The notes under the pieces: generated by a model
Database searches by the model: none
What the model saw: only the letters and a program-made list of their open reading frames with translations
What the model was told of the DNA's origin: nothing
Shown here: piece after piece, positions 51,053 to 60,154 of the stretch
How the letters are laid out: every line of letters starts with the position of its first letter
Numbering within the stretch: position 1 is the stretch's first letter
Program-made: the position numbers and the translations under genes
Source: Lodderomyces elongisporus
Taxonomy: Eukaryota; Ascomycota; Pichiomycetes; Serinales; Debaryomycetaceae
NCBI RefSeq assembly: GCF_030384665.1
Contig: NC_083676.1
Coordinates: 1,736,001-1,800,000, forward strand
Direction of reading: 5' to 3'
Length of the DNA: 64,000 bases

Positions 51053-52330
51053 TTATTCTTCTAGGCCTGCTCGCTTAAAAACATCCAGCCGTACTTGATC
51101 CCACAACACTTTTTTCTCCTCCTTTGACAATTTCCTCTTGCCTGGTGCTGGAACAATTCCTGTTGAATCTTTTCCCATTCCCTCTACTACTTGTCCACCT
51201 CCATTTTCAGTATAGCCTTGGTTGATAATGTTTCCGGCAAGGGCAGCAGCATGTTTGCCTTCTTTCAATTGTTTCTTTATCTCGTCGACCCGTAGCTTGT
51301 ATTCATGAGCTGTTGTTGCCGCTGCAGCCAAATTTATCAAGTAGTTTCGCACAGCGATTTCCTTGTACTTAAATTTCAAGAAATCGTGGTGCTCATTTAG
51401 TACATTTGTGTTTATGCTCAAGTTATGCTGCAGTTCTGAGTTTGTATTTTGTCGCAGTGAGTTTATTTGCAACAATCTGCTTTGTTTAACCAGGATTTCA
51501 GCGACTGATTTTCGAAATGCCAAGTCCAAGTTGTGTTCTTTGTATATATTTGATTGTACTAGGGTGAATATCAATTCCTTGTCTGTAATGTGTGGTTGGA
51601 TGATTATTAGTTGTACAACTTTGGCCAAGTCGCCTACTAGTTGAGGTGGGTAGTGTTGATTATAGCAAAGTTGTTGTTGTGTGGTTGAGGCTGATGAGAT
51701 CATTGGCAAGTTGATCAAGATGAGTTTACACCGTGTTACATTGAGGTTCCAGTCTATTAAAAAGTTTGATTGTAAATCGTTTTGAAATGTTAATCCTGAG
51801 CCAAGAGATATTTTAAAAGTTTCATCTGGGTCAAAAGTTGGTGAGTTGTACAAGGGCAAAGCTTCTCTTTGTTTTTTTGCTTCAAATTCTCTTTCAAAGT
51901 GTTGTTCATGCAATGCTATGTCATTAATCAATTGTTCAACCGTTGTGGTTATAGGTTCGAAATCTTCGGGGATGGTTGCGGTGGAGCTGGAGTATATCGA
52001 TGGTGCTGATCTGATGGAGCGTTTGCCATTGTTGGTTAATGATGAAAAGATGGAGGATGACGACGAGGACGAGGATGAAGAAGAAGAAGAAGATGTAGGA
52101 GTTGTTCTTGATCGGTGCAGTAACAGTTTGTATGAGTTTTTAAAGTATTGTGAAGGAGCTGATCGTATGGAGGATGCAGATGGTTGCAAACGGGGTATTT
52201 TTTTATTGGGGTCATGTGCATTAAGGTTGTTTGATGGTGGGATTTGGTTGTAAATGGCTGTTCTAGCATTTTCCTTGAATTGTGATGGTGCCTTCTGATG
52301 AAGGTTATTTGTAAATGGGGAACTATACAT
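51053..52330 (-). CDS. Unrecognised protein with Ser-rich N-terminal region
   Basis: A protein of 425 aa that I do not recognise. The N-terminal 120 residues are Ser/Asn/Pro-rich with a 14-residue Ser run encoded by mixed TCC/TCA/TCT/TCG codons. The rest looks folded: FEPITTTVEQLINDIALHEQ (about 125-144), a hydrophobic patch WNLNVTRCKLILINLPMISS (about 194-213), and helical charged segments (DKELIFTLVQSNIYKEHNLD; HEYKLRVDEIKKQLKEGKH) to a basic end with KEEKKVLWDQVRLDVFKRAG. No signal peptide or membrane segment. The gene has ordinary codon use, so it is probably real. Confidence 0.72.
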   Translation of the reverse strand: MYSSPFTNNLHQKAPSQFKENARTAIYNQIPPSNNLNAHDPNKKIPRLQPSASSIRSAPSQYFKNSYKLLLHRSRTTPTSSSSSSSSSSSSSSIFSSLTNNGKRSIRSAPSIYSSSTATIPEDFEPITTTVEQLINDIALHEQHFEREFEAKKQREALPLYNSPTFDPDETFKISLGSGLTFQNDLQSNFLIDWNLNVTRCKLILINLPMISSASTTQQQLCYNQHYPPQLVGDLAKVVQLIIIQPHITDKELIFTLVQSNIYKEHNLDLAFRKSVAEILVKQSRLLQINSLRQNTNSELQHNLSINTNVLNEHHDFLKFKYKEIAVRNYLINLAAAATTAHEYKLRVDEIKKQLKEGKHAAALAGNIINQGYTENGGGQVVEGMGKDSTGIVPAPGKRKLSKEEKKVLWDQVRLDVFKRAGLEE

Positions 52331-52598
52331 GGCGGGGTCAAATTACTTAGTTGGTAGGGAATTGTAGTAATAAAAAATTGAACAAACTAGTGGAAAACAA
52401 AGAATAAAACACTCACAGACACAAGCAAAAATTGAATATAAAAAAGGAAAAAGATATAAAGATAGAAAGCTATTCAGTATATATGGGTATTTATCATACA
52501 AATGTGGGTGATTAGTTGTATTGACTCTTTGTGTAGTGGATGTATGGGGTGGGTGTATGTCTAGCCCTATAGATGAACTTGGACAAAGTGGTTAAAAA

Positions 52599-52661
52599 GT
52601 GGTGAAGAAGTGGTGAAGAAGTGGTGAAGAAGTGGTGAAGAAGTGGTGAAGAAGTGGTGAA
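52599..52661. repeat. 11-bp tandem repeat GTGGTGAAGAA
   Basis: Five complete units and a partial sixth. Confidence 0.9.
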
Positions 52662-53040
52662 TATCAGGTAATAATTATTATTGTGGAAAAATTGTTTCTC
52701 TCTCTCTTGTGTGGTGACAGTATAATGATGATGGGGGGTCTTTTATTTCCCCTATATTGAAATTCCAGTGGGTCTTAAAACTGAATAATTTTTTTTAATC
52801 CGGGCAAATACAATATATACAAAATTTACCAAAACAAATGTATATACATCAATGTATACATATACAATAAAATACACACAGACACACACACACACATAGA
52901 GAGTAAGGAAAGAAAAAAAAGAAATTTAAAAAAAATACTGGAAAATGGATTTTAATAATAAATTAAGGAGGTGATATTGTTCCACTTTGCTCCACCCTAG
53001 TTTGCTCTGACACGGAAGAATACAAGATGCAGTTGTACAC

Positions 53041-53080
<40 letters not shown>

Positions 53081-53690
53081 GACATATCTAAAGGTGAAAT
53101 TCAAACATGCAGGAAGACTATAGATAATAGTGAAGGCTTGGTAGGTGGAGGGGGGGGAAGAGGTAAGGGAAAGAGAAGGGGAAGGGCAAGTGAAAAAGAA
53201 GGGCAGATGAGGTAAGGATGGAAAAATATGAGATGAAAAGAAAGAGGGAGATTTCGTACTAATTTTTTCTTTTTCTTTTTGTGTATTGTTTTGTTGGCTT
53301 TGTGGTATTGTGGATGTGGGGCGACATCTAATATTAGCGCCTTTTGTGTGACTGGCTTATACATGGGCTCTTTTGGTAGGTATATATATATAGAGAGAGA
53401 GACAAAAGAGGTAACAACAACCTGCTTGCAGTCCTGTTCATAAGCAAACTTGTGCTTTATTGTAATGAATTGCAAAAAGGATATCATTAAAAGATTAAGA
53501 TAATGGAAATAGAGGAAGAAAAAAGACAAGGATTTAAATTGTGATCACGCAGAATAATAATAATAATAATATTAAAAATTATTAAAAATGATTACTGAAA
53601 ATAATAAAGCATCTACATAGTGTGTGATCGGAACATAGCAATAAGGCAGAAAGACACCTCAATAAGTTTATATCTCCACAACATTTATAC

Positions 53691-53715
53691 GGAAGGAAGG
53701 AAGGAAGGAAGGAAG
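53691..53715. repeat. (GGAA)n tetranucleotide repeat
   Basis: About six units. Confidence 0.85.
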
Positions 53716-54566
53716 TAAAAATATTCCGAACAATAGAACAATAAAACCCCAACAGCAAAAAGCAAATAGCAAAGTGTAAAAAGTAAAGAGAAGAAGGTAT
53801 AAAGAGTAATTCATCTTTTTTTTCTTACCTTTTTTTTTCTTTATTTGCACGACCTGTGCGTTTCTCGCTTACTAGTAATTCCGATTTTTTCCACCGCTTG
53901 CAACTCTCATAACATCCCTTGACAATAAAAACAAGTCGATAAAGTCTCCATCTTCCTGGTCATTTGCTCTTGCATAAGGTCTAACTGTTCAATACAAAGA
54001 ATGCATGGTAACTGTTTACACAGTTATCTTATATCAAATATGAACAAGCAAAGCAAATAAATAAATAAATAAACTACTAAAAAGAATTGGAAAGGAACCA
54101 AAACAAAATAAAACAAAAATAAAAAACAAAACGTTTATAGTTTAAATTCATCAATGGTTCATCAACAAATCTGAAATACATCAACGTTGAAAACAATATT
54201 CTGTTACACGGCGTTCATATCCAGAGCATTGTGAGACTCTTTAATCGAGCTTGTATTGTATACGCTCATTCTCTTTTAATGAAAAAAAAATTGTTTATTA
54301 ATCTTTTTTTTTTGGAAAAAGAAAATGGGCAGATTTGCCTTTTCTCTCCAAATTTCTTAGTCGTATTCTTCTTTATGCCCCCACCACCTATCCCCATACA
54401 TCTCCAGATTTTAGTGTGGGTGGGGGAGCCGAATCGAAGCAAAATTTTTTTTTTTTTTTCGCTTCGTTTGTCATTTGTTGTTTGTTGTTTGTTGTTTCTA
54501 GTTATTTACTTTTGTGTGTTGTTTGCCTTGCAGTTGAGTTTTTCCGAGCAAATACCACTCCCCTCC

Positions 54567-54568
<2 letters not shown>

Positions 54569-54599
<31 letters not shown>
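54569..54599. repeat. C-run of about 21 followed by an A-run
   Basis: A pure C tract runs directly into about 10 A residues, in an otherwise AT-rich spacer. Confidence 0.85.
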
Positions 54600-54600
<1 letters not shown>

Positions 54601-55383
54601 TTCTTTCTTTTTCTTTTTTAATTGAAATTCCACAAAAAAAGTATCTTTATTCTAATTTTTTTTATTTGTGTGTATTAGGGTAGGGTCAATCAATATTGTG
54701 TTATGACAGGCACAAGGCTACACTTACCAAGTGAATAAATATAATGCACTGGTTCATATCTTATAGAAATTGTATTAATAGAATTTGGTGAAATTCACAT
54801 TAGCTTCTTTGTCAAAGGAAAAAGACTAGAAAAGAACATAGTACAAGCTTCAGTTCAATCTTGCGAATTTAGCCTTGGCTTGTCGTTGCACACACACACA
54901 CAGCTCTCAACTACAATTTCATGAAACTCACTCTCAAAAAAGGAAAGAACTTTTTTTTGCTCTCGATCCCTCCAAACAAAATTATTATTCTTTTTTTGGC
55001 TCTTCCAAACATGATTTCAAAACTTTACAATTCTCGGAAAAATTTATGTTTTGAAAAAATTAGCAGAGATGTGTGATGGTTTAATTTTCTTAGTTTCGCT
55101 GTTTACCTTTTGCCCTCCCTCTTTTCAAAAATATTAATTGGTAACCTGACTTCGTTACCGAAATGACAGTGGACAAGGTGGGGGGGGGGGTGAAATATAT
55201 GTGTGGGAACTAACATGTGCTTTTGCATGTGTGGAAATCATTATGTAGGTAAATTGTATGGTTATTTTTTTTTCGCCATCTCCCCCCCCACTTCTTGCGC
55301 CCCCTTTTACACTACTAATGCAATCATGTTGCATTTGCGAGAATTCTTCCGAGAATCAGTCGGATTTATTCTACTACACTTCT

Positions 55384-55385
<2 letters not shown>

Positions 55386-55419
<34 letters not shown>
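55386..55419. repeat. (TC)17 dinucleotide repeat
   Basis: Thirty-four bases of alternating T and C. Confidence 0.9.
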
Positions 55420-55422
<3 letters not shown>

Positions 55423-55865
55423 GCCCCCACATCAAGACCAATATCTTCGGAAAAACAATTAAGAAGCAAGTGGGTTTGTTGGACGTCACTTTATTTGCTT
55501 CTTCTTTTCAAATCATCCAATTCTTTTTATTTTTTATTTTCGAAAGAAAATGTAGATGTTCCTTGGTGTTAGTACTCTTCTCTGTTCTTATATATTCTTT
55601 CTACTTGTTTTCTTTCGATTTTCTCATTTTATTTTCTTGTGTTCTGTTAAAATTTTATTTTTTCCTTTTCTTTATCTCAATAAAGTCGTAAGTTTATTTT
55701 CCTACGTAAAGTCAATATCTAAAACTATTTACTTTCTTCTTTCTTTCTTCCCTTCTTCCCTTCTTACTTTTGAAGCATGTATAACCTGTTTAGTTTAATT
55801 ATTTATTTTGGAAGATAGGCCCAAACCCAAAACTAAAAGAAAATTATGCCTCATAATAAAACAAT

Positions 55866-55871
55866 CACGTG
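55866..55871. promoter_or_regulatory. CACGTG E-box upstream of NUP159, context ATCACGTGAC
   Basis: An RTCACGTG Cbf1-type site about 350 bases before the NUP159 start. Motif match only. Confidence 0.35.
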
Positions 55872-56223
55872 ACTACCAGGAAAAATGAAAGTAAGTCACC
55901 CACGACTTAAAGTTGCAAACAGTGTCGCAAATATTTGCACTCATTTCTTTGACATTACATTTCTAAGACCTTTCAGTGTTCAACTAGTTCTGAATCGAAG
56001 GCCATACTGTTATACCATACTGTTGTAACATTGAGAAACACACACACACCCACACATACATACATATACACACACACACTTTCTCTCTCTTTCTTTCCAC
56101 CATCACCAACACCATCGACTTTATATTTACATTTACCATCACATTCCCAACTTAACCTACTTACCTCGCTACGCACCCACCAGCACCAGCATCAACATCA
56201 AAGCTTATCAACCCAAAAAAAAA

Positions 56224-59200
56224 ATGGCGCCAACAGTAGAGGAAGAAGTCTCAGAAGACATTGGATTTAAATTACAAAAGACGGAATATAAACTTTATGA
56301 TTCATTGAATTTGAGTTCGCTTTCCTATGTCCTAGCAAAACCATTGAATCTATTAGCATTGCACAACAAACTACTAATAATTGCGTCTTCGAATTATAAA
56401 ACACTTCAGTTTGCTTCATTAGACGACTTTACGAAAATTGACCACGTTGACGGAGATTTTAAAATTACTCAATTGTACTTTACAAACTCATATTTTTATA
56501 TACTAAATGATGGAAATATTCAGGTGTTAACAACTGAGCAAGTGGAAAAAAAAGACTTTACATTCAAAACACTCGCAGAAGGTAATTTTAAGAGTATTTT
56601 ACCAATAAATGGATCAAGTGAACATGAATATCTTGCGATAAACAAAAGCAATGACTTGTTTCTTGATAATAAACAACTCGCGTCAAATGTATCTGCTTTC
56701 ACCTACACAAATGAACCAGTATATTCGACCAAGGACCAGAAATTTGAAATTATGGGCAAGAAAATTGTATTTGGCAATGTCGATAGTAGCGGTAGCGATA
56801 ATGATAAGAACAATAATAATGATGATGATGATGATGATGATGGTGAGGCTATGAAGGAAGAACTTGCAGACCACGAAGTGGTTTCTCTCACTTCATTAGG
56901 TTCAAGCCCAAACTCATCCTCCTCAACCATTCTTATCGCATTTGATCTCAAAGATGCAGAGTTGGATGATCATGATATTCGCACTTTTGTTCTTTATCTA
57001 CAAGACAATGGCTCACGTTATATTGCTTCAGAAATTGAAATAGTACCAGCTTACAGCTCTGCTCAGCGATCGCCAATATACTACCACGCTTCAATCACCA
57101 ATTGGTTAGCAAACACAAAGTTTAACATCATCACGTCATCATTATCGACCGATTTGGGTATATTGCAAAATTCAACTGCTCCTTCCTCCTCTTCATCCTC
57201 CTCAACGGACTTGATAATTATTACACCATCGGAAGATACTAATCGTGCACAATTCCCCATAGACGATGACACGGGTGATGATATATCTCCCATAGGGATG
57301 TGCATTTCATTGAGCGATGTAAATACAAAAGTGGACGATCCTTGTATGGGGGTGGAGGATGTTACTGGGAAATTACCCAGAGTTATTTGTTTGATGGATG
57401 ATGGATGCTTAATAGAGTGGTGGATCTTTCACAGACATGGGATCATGAATGATGAATTGTCTTTGACCAGGGCATTGAAGGCAAGTGAAGTGAAGGCAAG
57501 TGGAGTGAAGGCAAGTGAAGTGAATGGAAACAAAGACAATGTCGAAGGTGGTAAAGTTGAGCAGAAGAACCCATTTCTGTCAAGTGGCAATCCATTTGGA
57601 TCATCTACATCTGATGCATTTAAGATTCCATCCAACATGACTTCAGCAGTTGATAAAAATAAAGACATTACTGGTGGATCTTTTGGAAACATAGGATTCA
57701 ACAACACCAGCACAAATACGAGTGCAAACACTACCTCAAATACTGCTTCAAATACCAATACCAATGCCAATACCAATACCAAAATTGAGCAACCAACGTC
57801 AGGAGCATTTGGCTCTACCGGGTTTGGTCAAGCAGGATCTGGTAGCGGATTTGGTCAAACAGGATTTGGTCAAGCGAGTTTCGGAAAGAAACAAACACAA
57901 ACACAAACTGCAAACAAGACAACACTGACTATTAAAACGAGCTTTTCCAAATATAGTAACCAATCGACAAATGGATTTGGGAGCGTTAAACAAGGTGAAT
58001 CGATATTTAGTGATAGCAACAATGATGATAGATTAGGACCAGACAGTTCAACATTGTCATCACCATTTGGAAAAATAAAGTCGTCAACATCATCACCATT
58101 TGGCAATGTAAAGTCGTCAACATCATCACCATTTGGCAATGTAAAACCGTCAACATCATCACCATTTGGCAATGTAAAGCCGTCAACATCATCACCATTT
58201 GGCAGCTTGGGAGATGCAAAAAAGAATGAACCATCGCCATTTGCCAGTCTAAAAGAAAACGTAGACAACTCAAAGTCATCATCACCAGGATCGACTGATT
58301 TTAATTTTGGAAATAATGAATCACCTTTTGATTACAACAAGAATCCTCAACTAGGGGCTGATAAACAAAAGGATTCTGAAGTGCAATCAGAACCATCACA
58401 AAATGTAACAAGAGATACATCATTTGCAGAATCTGTTGAATCCTTGAATAATGGTTTCTCGTCAACTGGTTTTGGTACAGAAGAGGAGGAGGACGAGGAA
58501 GAATTCGATGAAGACGAGGACGAAGAGGAAGAAGAATACAGTAGAGACGATGACGAAGAAAATGATGAAGAAGAAGAAGAAGAAGAAGAAGAAGAAGAAG
58601 AAGAAGAAGAAGAAGAAGAAGAAGAAGAAGAAGAAGAAGAAGAAGATAAAAAGACTCCTCATTTCGGTCCCACTACAACGTCCAGTACATCGCCATCTGG
58701 CTTTGGTTCAAGTATGGCAGATGAATTGTCTTCTCTTGCAGTACTGGAAAAGATTAAGAGTGAAGATAAAAAGTCACAAACAAATTTACAAGAGTCAAAA
58801 GCTTATAAAACGGAGACTAAGGATAAAGAGGAAATAAAAGAATCAACACCAAAAGCGGAGGCAGGATTGGAAGCAGACCCGGAGGTAGACTCTCCAATTG
58901 GACCTGTTGATCCCGTCGAATTTTCTGTTTTTGATGGTTTTGTAAATGCTCAGGCTGGTACCGGAAACCCTATTGCTGACAAAATCAGAGATATAGTTGC
59001 TGAGACACAAGGTCAACTGCAAGTGCTCAACACTAACATTCAGCTGGTGGCAAATTTTATTGATGCTCACGAACAACCAGGTAAGGATGGTTATAGAGTA
59101 TCGGAGGTGGAAAGTCTTGATTGTAACCAGTACAACTACACAAAAGAGATCCAGTACCTCAAACAACAAATCAGTAAAGTAGACGAATTGATCAAGACTA

Positions 59201-59703
59201 TTCAGGACTCAGAGCATAATAAAATCAAACTCGATCGCATGTACGATCAGTTATCAATTTTGGAAAGAGGTGTACTGCAGAACCTGAAACTTTTGAAGAA
59301 TCGGCCACTTGACGTCAAAGACGAGCAAATGCAATTGAAATTGAGAGCAAAATTGAAAAATGTTAAAGATTTGGAAGATAAGCTTTTGCAAGTGTTGATG
59401 CCGATCAAGGCTAAAAATTCATTGAATGCAACTACTGTCGCAAACATTGAGAAGGTGTTGTATCAGCTTCACGACCAAGTGTTGGAGAAAAAGAACTCAG
59501 TGGATGATTTGATTGATCAGATTCAAGAACTAAAAGTTGGAAACGGTGCGGGGTCTGGAGTTGTTACCAGATTTGTAGGAGGCGAAGGTGAAGAAGCGCA
59601 ACTGGATGTGTCGTTGCTGATGCTGGTGAATAGAGGAAAATTGGAATTGAGAAGGAGATTGAGACAGTTGAATTCATCTAGTATGAAGCAGATAGCATTC
59701 TAG
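56224..59703 (+). CDS. NUP159: FG-nucleoporin Nup159
   Basis: A protein of 1159 aa on the cytoplasmic side of the nuclear pore (Nup82 complex), docking the helicase Dbp5 in mRNA export. The N-terminal domain (about 1-400) is a degenerate beta-propeller (QKTEYKLYDSLNLSSLSYVL; VICLMDDGCLIEWWIFHRHG). FG repeats follow (about 450-740): NPFGSS, GGSFGNIGF, GSGFGQTGFG, then SSTSSPFGNVK-type SPFG repeats. A highly acidic stretch with a 28-residue Glu run (about 779-808) comes next. The C-terminal third (about 925-1150) is coiled coil (QLQVLNTNIQLVANFIDAHE to VEKKNSVDDLIDQIQE-like residues), which binds Nup82. The ATG at 56224 is preceded by an A-run. Confidence 0.93.
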   Translation: MAPTVEEEVSEDIGFKLQKTEYKLYDSLNLSSLSYVLAKPLNLLALHNKLLIIASSNYKTLQFASLDDFTKIDHVDGDFKITQLYFTNSYFYILNDGNIQVLTTEQVEKKDFTFKTLAEGNFKSILPINGSSEHEYLAINKSNDLFLDNKQLASNVSAFTYTNEPVYSTKDQKFEIMGKKIVFGNVDSSGSDNDKNNNNDDDDDDDGEAMKEELADHEVVSLTSLGSSPNSSSSTILIAFDLKDAELDDHDIRTFVLYLQDNGSRYIASEIEIVPAYSSAQRSPIYYHASITNWLANTKFNIITSSLSTDLGILQNSTAPSSSSSSSTDLIIITPSEDTNRAQFPIDDDTGDDISPIGMCISLSDVNTKVDDPCMGVEDVTGKLPRVICLMDDGCLIEWWIFHRHGIMNDELSLTRALKASEVKASGVKASEVNGNKDNVEGGKVEQKNPFLSSGNPFGSSTSDAFKIPSNMTSAVDKNKDITGGSFGNIGFNNTSTNTSANTTSNTASNTNTNANTNTKIEQPTSGAFGSTGFGQAGSGSGFGQTGFGQASFGKKQTQTQTANKTTLTIKTSFSKYSNQSTNGFGSVKQGESIFSDSNNDDRLGPDSSTLSSPFGKIKSSTSSPFGNVKSSTSSPFGNVKPSTSSPFGNVKPSTSSPFGSLGDAKKNEPSPFASLKENVDNSKSSSPGSTDFNFGNNESPFDYNKNPQLGADKQKDSEVQSEPSQNVTRDTSFAESVESLNNGFSSTGFGTEEEEDEEEFDEDEDEEEEEYSRDDDEENDEEEEEEEEEEEEEEEEEEEEEEEEEEDKKTPHFGPTTTSSTSPSGFGSSMADELSSLAVLEKIKSEDKKSQTNLQESKAYKTETKDKEEIKESTPKAEAGLEADPEVDSPIGPVDPVEFSVFDGFVNAQAGTGNPIADKIRDIVAETQGQLQVLNTNIQLVANFIDAHEQPGKDGYRVSEVESLDCNQYNYTKEIQYLKQQISKVDELIKTIQDSEHNKIKLDRMYDQLSILERGVLQNLKLLKNRPLDVKDEQMQLKLRAKLKNVKDLEDKLLQVLMPIKAKNSLNATTVANIEKVLYQLHDQVLEKKNSVDDLIDQIQELKVGNGAGSGVVTRFVGGEGEEAQLDVSLLMLVNRGKLELRRRLRQLNSSSMKQIAF
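58081..58212 (+). repeat. 33-bp tandem repeat encoding SPFG repeats in NUP159
   Basis: Four nearly identical 33-bp units from 58081 encode 11-residue units of the type (S/P)STSSPFGNVK; single substitutions turn Ser into Pro at the first position. Confidence 0.92.
58560..58648 (+). repeat. (GAA)n run encoding poly-Glu in NUP159
   Basis: Almost pure GAA codons, about 27 in a row, giving a Glu run within the acidic segment. Confidence 0.95.
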
Positions 59704-59725
59704 GGGAATCTATTAGTATAAACTA

Positions 59726-59756
<31 letters not shown>

Positions 59757-59900
59757 ATTATATGAAGCATGTAATACTTTTGTAAATTGAGATATTTATT
59801 CATTTTTTGAATTTTTTATTCTTTTTTTCTACTAAATAAAAGTGAGACAACGGCTATTTTCTAATACTACGCGCAGTACAGAAATTTACTTTTCTCATAG

Positions 59901-59937
59901 GTAAACAAATGTGTACATGTATAACATGTTTGTTTAC
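59901..59937. promoter_or_regulatory. Inverted pair of forkhead-type sites upstream of BIK1
   Basis: GTAAACAAA (59901-59909) and its exact reverse complement TTTGTTTAC (59929-59937) are separated by 19 bases. Both match the Fkh consensus RTAAAYAA. The segment can also fold as a hairpin: 9 perfect pairs plus five inner pairs, two of them wobble. It lies about 220-250 bases upstream of the BIK1 start. Confidence 0.5.
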
Positions 59938-60018
59938 ACGAATTAATGAGAAGCATCAGAGTGAGGTTTCATAAGTTGATCCCACCCGCTTGAAAAATTA
60001 CTTAGTACTCCTACACAT

Positions 60019-60063
60019 GTACACATATACACATATACACATATACACATATACACATATACA
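60019..60063. repeat. 8-bp tandem repeat ACACATAT
   Basis: About five units upstream of BIK1. Confidence 0.88.
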
Positions 60064-60154
60064 AACATTCATACTTATATATATCTATATATATATATAT
60101 ATATATATATAGCCTCGCAATTTTCACATAAACAGTAGCCTTCATTTCATCATT

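Larger units (their letters stand above)
52331..56223. other. 3.9 kb gene-free region between the unrecognised gene and NUP159
   Basis: The longest stretch without a recognisable gene. Frames here are low-complexity (T-, K- or P-rich). Contents: an 11-bp repeat (52599-52661), (TA)n runs (53047-53075), (GGAA)n (53691-53715), a C-run of about 21 followed by A (54569-54598), an 11-G run (55180-55190), (TC)n (55386-55419), and CACGTG (55866-55871). Confidence 0.5.
59704..60154. promoter_or_regulatory. NUP159-BIK1 intergenic / BIK1 promoter
   Basis: 451 bases: (TA)n at 59724-59745 and 60080-60111, a forkhead-motif inverted repeat (59901-59937) and an 8-bp repeat ACACATAT (60019-60063). No gene is seen. 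Confidence 0.6.

Noticed and set aside
53101..53529. Minus-strand frame of 142 codons
   Set aside because: Composition follows TA and purine tracts; no recognisable domain, and it contains a poly-Lys and poly-Pro stretch from simple repeats.
55203..55798. Frames of 80-160 codons (plus strand) in the 3.9 kb spacer
   Set aside because: Ser/Leu/Phe-rich translations of CT and T tracts, with three overlapping frames of similar length.
58451..58837. Lys-rich plus-strand frame and Phe-rich minus-strand frame over NUP159
   Set aside because: Other-frame readings of the GAA run.
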